47,434 bases of DNA from an uncultured Bacilli bacterium. GTDB lineage: Bacteria; Bacillota_I; Bacilli_A; RF39; UBA660. The notes below the pieces were generated by a model. It made no database searches, was not told the origin of the DNA, and was given only the letters and a program-made list of their open reading frames with translations. Position 1 is the first letter of the stretch, and every line of letters starts with the position of its first letter. Made by a program: the position numbers and the translations under genes. The stretch lies in the NCBI GenBank assembly GCA_934085675.1, contig CAKOHH010000008.1, forward strand, positions 1 to 47,434, in the 5' to 3' direction. This document shows, in pieces, positions 35,231 to 44,290 of the stretch.

Positions 35231-36421
35231 TCACTCACCTTTTTTATCATATTTTTCATGCAAAAGTTTATCAAAAACAAATTCATATTTATCGACAACA
35301 ATATCCCAAGTATAGTTACCATGAATACGTTCCTTAGCAAGAGTGCCACATTTTTTTATTTCTTTAGGGGTTAATTTTTCACATCTTTGAATAATTTTTT
35401 TCAAAGAATTTTCCTTTTTAGAAAAATAAAAACAGGTATCCTCGCCAACTTCTCTATTATAGCAAACATCATATAAAATATTAATATCGGTATTACTTAA
35501 AGCCTCTAATAAAGAAGGATTAGTTCCACCGGCAGAATGGCCATGAATATAAGCATAAGCATGAATTCTAAAATAAAGTAATGCTTCTTGATCATATACA
35601 GAACCAATAAATTTAATTCTTTTATCATTTTCAAAATGCGTAGTTTCTTTTAATGATTTATAAAATTTATTCTCTTCTAAATTACAAATAATGACTAAAT
35701 CTTTTTTAGTTTTCGTTTTCATAAATTCTTTAATCATTGTTTCATAATTATTTTCAGGCACAAATCTACCTACGATTAAGTAATAATTTTTATCTTTAAT
35801 ATCATACTTTTTCCATAATTCTCTAACTACAGAATTTTTATAAGCCTTTTCTTTTTCATAGGCACCATAGGCAATAAAAGAAGATGGTGTTTGATAATCT
35901 TCATATTTTTCATCAATATATTTTTGAATAGCTTTTGAATCACATACACAGTAATCACAGTATTTAACAGACATTCTTTCACTAATTTTAAAACATTCTT
36001 TTATCCACCATGACCACTTATCTCTTTTCCATTCTAACCCATCCGGATTAATAATGAATTTAGTATCTTTTAATTTATTTTTCCAAAGAGGAATAAAAGG
36101 TCCTACTTTACACCCTAATAATAGAATAACCGTATTTTGTAAATGATTTTCCCGAATAAATTTTGTTACATAATTCATAGCTTTAATTGTAAAATTAAAC
36201 ATCGTGGCAAATCCTCTTTGGGGCGTATAAATTAAAGGACAAATGACTCCATCCACACGGTTTATTTTTTTATTTTCATCTTTTATAAAAGTTAAATGAG
36301 GAATATAGAATTCAAAATCTTCATTTTTGTTATTTAAAATGAGATTATTAACAAATGTTTCCCAACCACCATAATTAAACTTATAACCTCTAGCCCCGAC
36401 AATAAATATATTTTTTTTCAT
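35231..36421 (-). CDS. DUF1972/GT4 glycosyltransferase (rhamnosyltransferase-like)
   Basis: A 396-residue transferase. The N-terminal DUF1972 domain has FIVGARGYKFNYGGWETFV, the signature of Cps2T/RgpA-type rhamnosyltransferases that add rhamnose to the lipid-linked starter sugar. The C-terminal GT4 domain has YLIVGRFVPENNYETMI and HGHSAGGTNPSLLEAL, with the donor-binding Glu. It is ten bases downstream of the GT2 gene, in the same transcript. In such clusters it would act second, after a TagO/WecA-like enzyme; the sugar identity is inferred from the family. Confidence 0.85.
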   Translation of the reverse strand: MKKNIFIVGARGYKFNYGGWETFVNNLILNNKNEDFEFYIPHLTFIKDENKKINRVDGVICPLIYTPQRGFATMFNFTIKAMNYVTKFIRENHLQNTVILLLGCKVGPFIPLWKNKLKDTKFIINPDGLEWKRDKWSWWIKECFKISERMSVKYCDYCVCDSKAIQKYIDEKYEDYQTPSSFIAYGAYEKEKAYKNSVVRELWKKYDIKDKNYYLIVGRFVPENNYETMIKEFMKTKTKKDLVIICNLEENKFYKSLKETTHFENDKRIKFIGSVYDQEALLYFRIHAYAYIHGHSAGGTNPSLLEALSNTDINILYDVCYNREVGEDTCFYFSKKENSLKKIIQRCEKLTPKEIKKCGTLAKERIHGNYTWDIVVDKYEFVFDKLLHEKYDKKGE

Positions 36422-36431
36422 AATCTTACTC

Positions 36432-37277
36432 CTAAATCCAAAATGTTAAATATGCAAAGAAAACACTGATATAATAAAATAGTTTTAATATAAATAACTT
36501 TAAAAAGCCAATATGATTATAATTTTTTTCATAATAAAACATACTCTTTTTTAAATTTTTATATTTTCCAATCTTTTTTAAACTTTTATTAACCGATAAA
36601 CTTTGTTTATGATTAACACTTAACCTTGTATCCACAAAACTTTTTAAACCCTTATCCTTTGCTTTTTTAGCTAATATATTTTCTTCATAATATAAAAAAG
36701 TGCCTTCGTCAAAATATTTTATTTTTTTCATATCTTTAAGTCGAGCCATAAAAAAGCAACCATGTAAAACTTCTACTTCATTTAAGCCATCTTTATAATA
36801 ATCATCTGGGTATTTTTGTAAATTAAAACTATAACGATTAAAATAATTCATTGTAGCTAAAAGTTCACAAGCATAACTTGGCAACTTCCAACCTTTAGTA
36901 ATATGACCATTTTCTAATATTTTAGGACCTAAAAAAGATATTTTTTCATCTTTTTTCATATCTTTTATCATTTCTAAAATAACACTTTCTTCGACCATAA
37001 TATCCGGATTAGAAATAATGGCAAACTCACAATTGGTTTCATTAGTTAAATATTTTAATCCTAAATTATTACCCGCTGCATAACCCTTATTTTTTTTAGC
37101 CTCGATTAAAATAATTTTTTTATTCAAAAAAGGCGTTATTTTACTTACGGATTCATCTGTACTACAGTTATCAACAATAATGATTTTACTTAAACAAGAA
37201 TAATCTTTGATTTGCTCTATCATCTTAATAGTATTTTCATAATCATTATAGTTTAATATGACTATACCTGTTTTCAT
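36432..37277 (-). CDS. GT2 family glycosyltransferase
   Basis: A 281-residue family 2 transferase. GIVILNYNDYENTI opens the GT-A fold, IIVDNCSTDESV follows, GYAAGNNLG near residue 68, and AIISNPDIMVEES is the DxD-type metal site (NPD). Hydrophobic C-terminal residues (LKLFILKLFYYISVFFAYL) anchor it to the membrane. Rhamnosyltransferases of the RfbF/RgpB group look like this, but the sugar is not fixed by sequence. Its own promoter lies at 37327-37299, and GGAGG precedes the ATG. Confidence 0.85.
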   Translation of the reverse strand: MKTGIVILNYNDYENTIKMIEQIKDYSCLSKIIIVDNCSTDESVSKITPFLNKKIILIEAKKNKGYAAGNNLGLKYLTNETNCEFAIISNPDIMVEESVILEMIKDMKKDEKISFLGPKILENGHITKGWKLPSYACELLATMNYFNRYSFNLQKYPDDYYKDGLNEVEVLHGCFFMARLKDMKKIKYFDEGTFLYYEENILAKKAKDKGLKSFVDTRLSVNHKQSLSVNKSLKKIGKYKNLKKSMFYYEKNYNHIGFLKLFILKLFYYISVFFAYLTFWI

Positions 37278-37298
37278 GATTTTCCTCCATCCATTTTT

Positions 37299-37327
37299 AT
37301 TATACTACAAACACCTCTATTTTCCAA
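37299..37327 (-). promoter_or_regulatory. promoter of the GT2-DUF1972 operon
   Basis: Minus strand -35 TTGGAA (37327-37322), 17-base spacer, -10 TATAAT (37304-37299), directly after the terminator of the preceding unit. Confidence 0.65.
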
Positions 37328-37362
37328 AAAAAGTGTCACTTATCTCCCCTAACATTTTACCT

Positions 37363-37393
37363 AAAAAAATTCTAGTTTTTAATAACCAGAATT
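37363..37393 (-). terminator. terminator after the triple-fusion polysaccharide gene
   Basis: Minus strand AATTCTGGTT and AACTAGAATT form a 10-bp stem with one wobble and a 6-base loop, then T residues. Confidence 0.75.
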
Positions 37394-37398
37394 TTCTA

Positions 37399-39912
37399 TT
37401 AATTTTTAAAAATTTGTTTTAATCTATCTTCCATTAAAAGAGAACTATAATTTTGAACGGTTTTATAACCATTTTTAATTATTTTTTCTTTTTCATTTTC
37501 ATTCATACGTTGATATTTTAAAATGGCTTCATATAATTCTTCTTCCGTTTTAAAAGTAAGACTATTTTTATTATTTTTTAAATACTCTCTTGGACCATAT
37601 AAATTACAGCCGATGACAAAGGTTTTACATGCCATTGCTTCTAAACCTACTAAACCTAAAGATTCACTTTTTCTCTTCGTTGGGAAAATAAATAGATCTA
37701 AAGCATTATAATAGTTTACTAATTCGTCTTGAGTTACAAAAGGTTTAACAATAACATCTTTTTCTAAATGGTTTTTTTTCATGAGAGATAGAAAGTTTTG
37801 TTCTTCCATCCCAGAACCAACAAATAAAAGTTTTATATTATTTAACTTCTTATCTTTCTTTAACTTACTTAAAACATTCAGGATAGTATCCCAACCTTTA
37901 TTTTTTTCTATACGAGTAATGCAACCATAATATTGGTATTTCGTATCAAGATTTAAAGATTTTTGACATTCTTCTTTATCTAATTTTTTAAATCTTTCTA
38001 AGTTAACACCACCGGAAGGAAAAATGACAATCTTTTTAGTTAAAATATGATATTCTTTTATTAAAACATCTTGAAAATAAGAAGAAGGACAAACAACCTT
38101 ATCAGCGTACTTTAAAATAATTTGACTTCTTTTGACATTTTTTTCTTCAAAATCATAATCAGGGACAATATCATTACCATGAACATTACAGATAAGTTTT
38201 GATTTACCCGTCCATTTGCCAAGTAAAATAGAATACGCCGTTTGGGCCGTAAAATGAACATAATAATAATCATAAGAATACCAAATCGACTTAAAAATAG
38301 CTTTGATATACATTAAAGAATAACCAATAAATTTATAGACAAATTTATCTTGTTTATACTTGACAGCAATATCCACTTTAAATGACATATCTTCTAACAT
38401 TTCTTTACAATTTTTGACAAATGTTCCATAATGTGGATATTTTTTAGAAGGATACATATTAGAAATAATAAGCACTCTCTTTTGCTTTTTAAATGGATAA
38501 ACATTTAAATATAACACCATCCATACTAAATAAGAAAAATTAGTAAGAGCAGAACCACCAAGTAAAGATATTAAAATTGTATAGACAAAAACAATAATAG
38601 TATTTTTATTATATTTTAATTTAGAACAAGCCATATACATTAATAACAAGTAAACAAAAGTACCAACATATCCTAAGGTAAATAAAATATCAACATAATC
38701 CATTCTCGTACTTTTAAGATTTAAATCTGAAATCGAATAAATTCCAAATAATCTTTCTTCAATATTAGCATGATTAAAAACATCTAAATTATTTGAGGTA
38801 TCTACAATCCGACTATCAAAAAAGACTTTTTCTAAAGTAGTATTTTTTTGATAGAAAAGACCATAAGCCCCTAGGGCTATTGTTACCAAACATAAAGATA
38901 GCCAAATTTGCCAGTTTTTCTTTTTAAAGAAAAGAATAATACTAAGCATAAGAGCCATCACCAAAATAAGTGATTTTGAAATTAACACAACCGCAAAAAT
39001 AATTAAAAAAGATATAATCTTCATTAAATAATTATTATGATTTAATAATGAAGGAATCATTATAAAGAGGAAAACACCCATAATTGGATATAAACTATAG
39101 CAATTTGTTTTAAATACAAAATATTCTAATATCCATATAAAAACATATAGAAAAAACATATTGTAAAAAATATCTTGTGCTAAATCTTTTAATTGTTTCT
39201 TTTTGAAAGAAGTTAAGATTAAAGGTAACATAAAAATATCTAAAAGACTTATTATATTAGTTAAATTAATATAATTTTGGCAAAATAAATATAAAATTTG
39301 AATACTTAAATAACTTCCTAAAAATAAAAGAAAATAATATTTCTTTTGTTTAAATATTGTTAAACCTAATAAAATATAAATAAAAATTTTATAACATAAA
39401 CTTATCATTAAAACAAAGTTATTATGTGCAAAAGTAAGGGTTAAAAAATCTAAAATTGGTAAAAAATAAAAATAATAAGGTTTCATTTCGAGAAGAAATT
39501 TTTTATCTTTCTTTTGAAAAACAAATAATTTACTTAAAACATAATTTAAAACAATAATAACAATTTGACTAAATAGTTTAACTAATTTATCGTTAAAACT
39601 TAAAATAGAAACGCCTAAAAACATAATAAGCATATCTAAAATAAGGGTGGCAAGTCTAGAACTAAAAAAGGCTAAAGATTCCTTAAAGATATGTTTTTCC
39701 TTACTTTCAAACACGTATTTTCGATTAGTAATATACGCAAATAAAACAGAAATAAACCAACTAATAATATTAGCTAGTTGTAATTCTAATTTTTTATGAG
39801 GATTTAAAAAAGTATTAGTAAGAATGAAATATACCCCTAAACTTAAAACCGTGGTTAATACTCCCACGATTAAATAACGGATAATTTCTTTGCATTTAGG
39901 ATTTTTTAACAT
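37399..39912 (-). CDS. GtrA - membrane polymerase-like - GT4 glycosyltransferase fusion
   Basis: Three modules in one protein of about 837 residues. Residues 1-145: a four-helix GtrA domain (IRYLIVGVLTTVLSLGVYF, and ANIISWFISVLFAYITNRKYVF), the family of lipid-linked sugar flippases. Residues 150-475: about ten membrane segments with a loop around IEERLFGIYSISDLNLKSTRMDY, like O-antigen polymerases or ligases. Residues 475-837: a GT4 transferase with VLIISNMYPSKKYPHYGTF, YGCITRIEKNKGWDTIL and KSESLGLVGLEAMACKTFVIG. I start at ATG 39912 behind AAAGGGAG; an in-frame ATG at 39933 overlaps that site. The start overlaps the TagO-like gene. I see no frameshift at the junctions, so it appears a true fusion. 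Confidence 0.8.
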   Translation of the reverse strand: MLKNPKCKEIIRYLIVGVLTTVLSLGVYFILTNTFLNPHKKLELQLANIISWFISVLFAYITNRKYVFESKEKHIFKESLAFFSSRLATLILDMLIMFLGVSILSFNDKLVKLFSQIVIIVLNYVLSKLFVFQKKDKKFLLEMKPYYFYFLPILDFLTLTFAHNNFVLMISLCYKIFIYILLGLTIFKQKKYYFLLFLGSYLSIQILYLFCQNYINLTNIISLLDIFMLPLILTSFKKKQLKDLAQDIFYNMFFLYVFIWILEYFVFKTNCYSLYPIMGVFLFIMIPSLLNHNNYLMKIISFLIIFAVVLISKSLILVMALMLSIILFFKKKNWQIWLSLCLVTIALGAYGLFYQKNTTLEKVFFDSRIVDTSNNLDVFNHANIEERLFGIYSISDLNLKSTRMDYVDILFTLGYVGTFVYLLLMYMACSKLKYNKNTIIVFVYTILISLLGGSALTNFSYLVWMVLYLNVYPFKKQKRVLIISNMYPSKKYPHYGTFVKNCKEMLEDMSFKVDIAVKYKQDKFVYKFIGYSLMYIKAIFKSIWYSYDYYYVHFTAQTAYSILLGKWTGKSKLICNVHGNDIVPDYDFEEKNVKRSQIILKYADKVVCPSSYFQDVLIKEYHILTKKIVIFPSGGVNLERFKKLDKEECQKSLNLDTKYQYYGCITRIEKNKGWDTILNVLSKLKKDKKLNNIKLLFVGSGMEEQNFLSLMKKNHLEKDVIVKPFVTQDELVNYYNALDLFIFPTKRKSESLGLVGLEAMACKTFVIGCNLYGPREYLKNNKNSLTFKTEEELYEAILKYQRMNENEKEKIIKNGYKTVQNYSSLLMEDRLKQIFKN

Positions 39913-40960
39913 GTTTGTCTCCCTTTCTTTCAAATAAAATATTAGTTTTTAAAACAACAAATAGAAAGACAACCATTAAAGCAATATATAAAGGTAAGGC
40001 TAAATCAAAATCACCTAAAGCATATAAAACTGTTGCTCCTGAAAAGGCAAAGTTAATTAAATAAATAACAAGTAATGATGTCTTAGTGGAAAATTTCATT
40101 TTTAAAAGTTGATGATGTAAATGTTCTTTATCAGGATTTGTAAAAGGATTTTGTTTTTTTAAACTTCTTCTTACAATAGCAAAAAATACATCAATAATTG
40201 GGGTGGCTAAAATAAGAAGAGGAACAATTAAGGATGTTACAGTTGCCACTTTAAAACTATAAAGAGCCGTAACCGCAATCATAAGTCCCACAAAATTACT
40301 TCCTGTATCGCCTAAATAAATTTTAGCAGGTGGAAAGTTGTAAACTAAAAAACCTAGTAAAGAACCAATCATTAAAATAGAAATCGTACTGTCAATATTT
40401 CCAGCCATTTGTAATAATAAAGCAATACTTGTAATGGTAATAAAGTAAATAGTACTAATACCACTACAAAGACCATCCATACCATCTGATAAGTCGATGG
40501 CATTAATAATACCTAACATAAAAACGGTTGTTACAAGATAATTAATAGGTTGAGGAAAATTAAAGTTTGCCCCCAAAATGGTCATATTATCAATTGTTAA
40601 ATTACCGTAAAAAATAATAATGAAAATAGCAACTAATTGACCTAAAAATTGATACTTAGCAGATATAGGATTAATATCGTCAATTAACCCCACTAAAATA
40701 ATGACAAAACTAGCAATAATAACAGATAACATCTCAACAGTACCACGGCCAAAAATCATATAACCAAACAAGAAAGCAAAGAAAACCGCTAAACCACCAA
40801 TTGTTGGCATAGGTACTTTATTTAATCTTCTTTTATTAGGGTAATCTAACGCCTTAATATGAAAGGCTACCTTTTTAAAAATAGGTACTAACAACACACT
40901 GAAAATAAAGGTTGTTAAAACCATTAATAAAATATTTGGAATTGTCACTTCTAGACGCAT
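39896..40960 (-). CDS. tagO: TagO/WecA-type undecaprenyl-phosphate sugar-1-phosphate transferase
   Basis: An eleven-helix membrane enzyme that starts surface-glycan synthesis by moving GlcNAc-1-phosphate (or a related sugar) onto undecaprenyl phosphate. Catalytic motifs are complete: GLIDDINP near residue 92, NAIDLSDGMDGL near 153, YLGDTGSNFVG near 216 and PDKEHLHHQL near 275. The HLHHQL end is typical of TagO/WecA rather than MraY. I start at ATG 40960, nine bases after AGGAG; an ATG two codons earlier is too close. It is the first step of the nearby pathway. A -10-like TATAAT lies at 40990-40985. Confidence 0.9.
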   Translation of the reverse strand: MRLEVTIPNILLMVLTTFIFSVLLVPIFKKVAFHIKALDYPNKRRLNKVPMPTIGGLAVFFAFLFGYMIFGRGTVEMLSVIIASFVIILVGLIDDINPISAKYQFLGQLVAIFIIIFYGNLTIDNMTILGANFNFPQPINYLVTTVFMLGIINAIDLSDGMDGLCSGISTIYFITITSIALLLQMAGNIDSTISILMIGSLLGFLVYNFPPAKIYLGDTGSNFVGLMIAVTALYSFKVATVTSLIVPLLILATPIIDVFFAIVRRSLKKQNPFTNPDKEHLHHQLLKMKFSTKTSLLVIYLINFAFSGATVLYALGDFDLALPLYIALMVVFLFVVLKTNILFERKGDKHVKKS

Positions 40961-41021
40961 AAACATCAGCTCCTCTTGTCATTTATTATACATTAAAAAA
41001 AAGAAGAAAAACATCATTTTT

Positions 41022-41552
41022 TTAGTTTTTCTTTCTTTCTTCAGCAAATTTTTGCCAAATAAGACCTAAATCTTTTTCTTCTTTTATTAAACTTCTTTTT
41101 TCTAAGAATTCTTCAAACGTACCAATAACCTTGGCAGGATTACCAACTACAACAGAATTATCAGGAATATCCTTGGTAACCACACTACCAGCACCAATTA
41201 TAACGTTAGAACCTATTCTAACATTTCCTAAAACGGTTGTATTACATCCAATAAAAACATTATCCATAATTTCAATACAATTTTGATTATAATTAAAATG
41301 TCCTTTATTTAGATTATTTAAACCTAAATGAAAAATATCATGTGTTACAAAAGTAACATTACTTGTAATAACAATATTATTATGTAGTTTAATTAAATGA
41401 GGATCTGTTGGCATAATACGTGGTTGAAAAAATACATTTTCCCCCATTTCATAAAATATATGATGTTTTCTTATATACTGATTTCTTTTATCACTATTTA
41501 ACATAAAGAAAATTCTAAGTCGTCTTAATTGATTTCTGGTCCAAAATTTCAT
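41022..41552 (-). CDS. hexapeptide-repeat acyltransferase (surface-glycan O-acetyltransferase type)
   Basis: A left-handed beta-helix transferase of about 176 residues. Repeats run from HLIKLHNNIVITSNVTFVTHD through IEIMDNVFIGCNTTVLGNVRIGSNVIIGAGSVVTKDIPDNSVVVGNPAKVIG. The catalytic His is probably in FVTHD. Enzymes of this type acetylate a sugar using acetyl-CoA. I start at ATG 41552 behind GGGA; the ATG at 41570 lacks a site. Its start overlaps the Wzy-like gene by about 38 bases, so they are coupled. Confidence 0.85.
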   Translation of the reverse strand: MKFWTRNQLRRLRIFFMLNSDKRNQYIRKHHIFYEMGENVFFQPRIMPTDPHLIKLHNNIVITSNVTFVTHDIFHLGLNNLNKGHFNYNQNCIEIMDNVFIGCNTTVLGNVRIGSNVIIGAGSVVTKDIPDNSVVVGNPAKVIGTFEEFLEKRSLIKEEKDLGLIWQKFAEERKKN

Positions 41553-42702
41553 CTTTATCTTTCCCTTCATTATAATTAATTCCTACCATAATAGCTAAAT
41601 AACTGGAAGTCATGGGACTTAATAATACATGACCTGAAAATAAAGATATTAATATCAAAAGCCAAAACAAATAAGCATATATTCCTTTTAACTTTGCCTT
41701 ATTAATAACAAAAACAAAGAAAACAAGATAAATCATAAAACCTAATATTCCAATACTGTAGAAAATATCAAAAATATCTATCTCGGCATCTTTCATAGTC
41801 ATAATTTTTTGCCGTCCCATACCAAAGATTTTACCAGAAATATCTTCTTTTTGATAGTTTTTATGTAAATTATAAACAAAAGATAAACGATTACTATAAA
41901 TCACATTATCAATATTTTGAAAAGTTAATAAATCACTTACTTTTTGAATATGATAATATTCTAAAGAAGTTTTAATATTTTTATATAAAGAACTTTGAGG
42001 TAATAAAAGAAGAAGAATTAAAATAATAACAAGATATTTCTTAAACATTTTTCTTTTTTTAAATAAAAAATAACCTATCACAAAAAGAAAACTTAAATAC
42101 ATAGTTTTAGTACCAAGTAATAATATCATTAAAAAAATAAGAATTAAATAACCTAATAAATATATTCTTTTCTTATCTTTTAAATAAAGAAAACCAATAG
42201 GAAGAACTAAAACAAAAATATTTACGAGTTCATTTCCAACGTAAAAATAAGATAAGTATAAATTTTTATTCTCATATATTTCATTAATATTATGACCAAG
42301 ACCAAAAGGATATGGTATTAAATACATAAGTAAAAAACATAAAGAATAATAAAAGAATAGTTTTTTACTTAATTCTTTATTTTCACATTGAGAAAAAAAG
42401 AGAACTAAAAAAGGAAAATAAAATATCTTAATAACATTAATAAATTCTATAAAAATAGTATTTGGTTTATTAAAAACTAAATAACTTCCATAAAAAAGAA
42501 AATAAATGATAAAAATACCATAAAGATACCAATATTCTTTCTTCTTATAATTTTTATAAAAAAGATAAATACTAGCAATAATAACAAACAAACCTTTTAA
42601 TATTAAGCCAATACTAGCTTTAGATTCCCATGTAGCAATAGATGTTAACAAATCAATAAAAGGTAAAAAATATAAAAACATTACTAATAATTTTATCATC
42701 AT
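41515..42702 (-). CDS. Wzy/O-antigen polymerase-like membrane protein
   Basis: A 395-residue protein with about ten to twelve hydrophobic helices. A large outside loop around KTSLEYYHIQKVSDLLTF to SNRLSFVYNLHKNYQ, followed by GKIFGMGRQKIM, is like Wzy polymerases and O-antigen ligases, which join repeat units of a surface polysaccharide. Sequence identity in this family is low, so the assignment rests on topology and neighbours. It begins only 18 bases after the stop of the lectin-fold gene at 42721-44085, suggesting one transcript. Confidence 0.75.
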   Translation of the reverse strand: MMIKLLVMFLYFLPFIDLLTSIATWESKASIGLILKGLFVIIASIYLFYKNYKKKEYWYLYGIFIIYFLFYGSYLVFNKPNTIFIEFINVIKIFYFPFLVLFFSQCENKELSKKLFFYYSLCFLLMYLIPYPFGLGHNINEIYENKNLYLSYFYVGNELVNIFVLVLPIGFLYLKDKKRIYLLGYLILIFLMILLLGTKTMYLSFLFVIGYFLFKKRKMFKKYLVIILILLLLLPQSSLYKNIKTSLEYYHIQKVSDLLTFQNIDNVIYSNRLSFVYNLHKNYQKEDISGKIFGMGRQKIMTMKDAEIDIFDIFYSIGILGFMIYLVFFVFVINKAKLKGIYAYLFWLLILISLFSGHVLLSPMTSSYLAIMVGINYNEGKDKDEILDQKSIKTT

Positions 42703-42720
42703 TTTCTTTCTTTCTAAAAG

Positions 42721-44085
42721 TTATCCAATCGTATATGGATTTTGAAGTGTTCCTTCTCCGCCTAAAATTGTTGTTGAAGATTTCAGATAAACTGAAGGCC
42801 TGACCCCCTGAACAACGCTCGCATGATAGTAGCTGACACCTCCCATGCTCCCGACGCGGAACGCATAGGTACCATCTGAAGAATTCGCCATAGGAGATAA
42901 AACCCATTGTGATGTGCTTGAATTATAAAGCCAAGCATTATTTTTACAATCGCTGTAAGAACTACTATACCAGCTAAATAATTCTTTCGCTAACCAACTT
43001 GTTCGGTTACCAGTACTTCCACCACTGGTCGCATATCCATAATCACTTGGATACATTAATCCTACTTTTCCTTTCCATGTTGTTGTTCTTGCTACCGTAT
43101 CATTACAATAAGTACCTGACGTACATATTTTTCCATTATTGCTACTTCTTTCGTAACTATAGAAATGACTGGCTAACCCATTACTTGCTGATATCCAAGA
43201 ATTTGCACCTTGACTTCCTGTATTCCATAATGTGGTTCCGACTAAATTTTTTAAATTTGGTTTTAAGCCAGTTGTAGTAAAATCACAGGCTTTTGTTTGA
43301 TTATTATTACTGGAATAACAGTTTCCTGAACTATTATTGTAGTACAATGAACCCCCAACGCTTTCACTCTCATAACCAGGATTTAAAAGTTTCATTAAAT
43401 CAGCTTGACTCCATTCATTAACACCATAACCACTATTTACTGATGACTCTGAAGAATCCCATGAATATTCTCCTATGAATTCATTTCTTATTAATTTTAT
43501 TCTTGTTTCTTTTTTTCCTGTGCCGTCGTCTATATTATTCATAACACCTATAATACGCCAATACTCATTATCTACTTTGACATAGTTACAAGGATTAGAA
43601 CCTACATATCTTAAATTGTTATCACTTGTGCCATCATAGGCTAAAGTATAAGTACAACTATCACTTGTTTTATCTGGAACAGTATAAACATCTGTTGAAG
43701 ATGTATTTGCACCTGATACTAGATTATTTAGAAATGTCGTAGCTAATGGACGTTTAAAATACAACGTACATTTTGTTCTTGTTGTACTATTTTTTTGATA
43801 GTTACTATAATCAAGTATTGCTTGCCAAGTATCATCATTCCATGAAATGGTGACTCCACTTGTACAAGATGATTTAGTCGTATCTAATGTTAGTCCTGAG
43901 TCTTTCGTTGGAAAATCTCTTGTAATGGTATTATTGACATAATAAGCAAAATAAATATCTCCTGGGTCTTCAACAACTCCATTTATGACATTAAAGTCTT
44001 TCTTTTCTTCATAAAAAGCATAAGATTTATAAAAGATAAATATTCCCAAACTAAGTATGAGTAGAGCAGATAGGACATATATCAT
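42721..44085 (-). CDS. variable lectin-fold surface protein A (phase-variable, candidate DGR target)
   Basis: Body of 454 residues from an internal ATG; the functional start is probably ATG 44183, behind AGAAAGGA, through a basic leader (MLNLKKKNLKSDS, then a Gly run). Without it the membrane helix (residues 1-24) lacks its positive flank KKRK. As given, the G11 run puts leader and body out of frame. The extracytoplasmic part repeats YWRIIGVMNN and LMYPSDYGYATSGG, ending in a C-type-lectin-like C-terminus. Residues around AFRVGSMGGVSYYHASVVQG use GC-rich, A-poor codons, then VRPSVYLKSS and GEGTLQNPY. Ligand unknown. The Wzy-like gene follows within 18 bases. N-terminal ~170 residues are near-identical to paralog B. 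Confidence 0.75.
   Translation of the reverse strand: MIYVLSALLILSLGIFIFYKSYAFYEEKKDFNVINGVVEDPGDIYFAYYVNNTITRDFPTKDSGLTLDTTKSSCTSGVTISWNDDTWQAILDYSNYQKNSTTRTKCTLYFKRPLATTFLNNLVSGANTSSTDVYTVPDKTSDSCTYTLAYDGTSDNNLRYVGSNPCNYVKVDNEYWRIIGVMNNIDDGTGKKETRIKLIRNEFIGEYSWDSSESSVNSGYGVNEWSQADLMKLLNPGYESESVGGSLYYNNSSGNCYSSNNNQTKACDFTTTGLKPNLKNLVGTTLWNTGSQGANSWISASNGLASHFYSYERSSNNGKICTSGTYCNDTVARTTTWKGKVGLMYPSDYGYATSGGSTGNRTSWLAKELFSWYSSSYSDCKNNAWLYNSSTSQWVLSPMANSSDGTYAFRVGSMGGVSYYHASVVQGVRPSVYLKSSTTILGGEGTLQNPYTIG
42799..42873 (-). other. candidate variable repeat of protein A (VR-A)
   Basis: Compared with paralog B, codons between constant TTC, GTC, GG-, GTC, TAC and GCG differ almost everywhere, then the shared tail resumes. 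The coding strand of the core (23 codons) has 10 A in 69 bases and about 60% GC, against an A-rich background near 30% GC. Depletion of A with constant codons interspersed is the footprint of adenine-targeted retrohoming by a DGR. Some variable codons end in G (GGG, ATG), so the template is not simply AAY repeats. Confidence 0.55.
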
Positions 44086-44133
44086 TTTTCTCTTTTTTTG
44101 AGGTTCTTTATATTTTTCTAAATGATAAGAGTA

Positions 44134-44144
44134 CCCCCCCCCCC
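44134..44144 (-). repeat. homopolymer G11 tract in the leader of protein A
   Basis: Eleven C on the plus strand, G on the coding strand. Starting from ATG 44183 the frame reads TCT, then G11, and ends at TAG (44120-44118) a few codons later. With 9 or 12 G it reads through TAC TCT TAT CAT into the membrane helix. A long G run inside an early coding leader is the classical slipped-strand phase-variation switch; in this sequence the gene is in the off length. Confidence 0.75.
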
Positions 44145-44182
44145 AGAGTCACTTTTTAAATTTTTCTTTTTTAAATTTAACA

Positions 44183-44205
44183 TATTATCTAATCCTTTCT
44201 TTTTT
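44183..44205 (-). promoter_or_regulatory. ribosome binding site and start of the protein A leader
   Basis: AGAAAGGA lies about ten bases before ATG 44183-44181, far stronger than the sequence before the internal ATG at 44085. The same arrangement precedes protein B (GGGAAAGGG before ATG 45728), which supports these as the true starts. Confidence 0.65.
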
Positions 44206-44290
44206 TAGATTATTCACTTGACCTTTTAATAAACTTATATCTATTAATACGACTCATTTTTATACACCATTTGGATAACTTACTGACGGC

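Larger units (their letters stand above)
43586..44205 (-). repeat. direct repeat copy 1 (5' portion of protein A gene)
   Basis: The first ~600 bases of the protein A gene, including leader and G tract, are near-identical to the corresponding part of protein B (45130-45750). The divergence lies in the middle and the C-terminal variable segment. Same-direction repeats this long allow recombination that would swap leaders or delete one copy. Confidence 0.8.

Noticed and set aside
35231..42702. Capsule cluster as a recently acquired island
   Set aside because: Base composition and codon use match the neighbours, and there are no transposase or integrase genes in it.
42653..42907. Short minus-strand frame overlapping the end of protein A
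   Set aside because: It reads the GC-rich variable segment in another frame and has no start site; protein A homology fixes the frame.
44134..44144. Poly-C run as a sequencing vector tail or part of a terminator
   Set aside because: The same run sits in the same leader context in the paralog at 45681-45689, inside coding sequence, so it is biological even if its exact length is uncertain.
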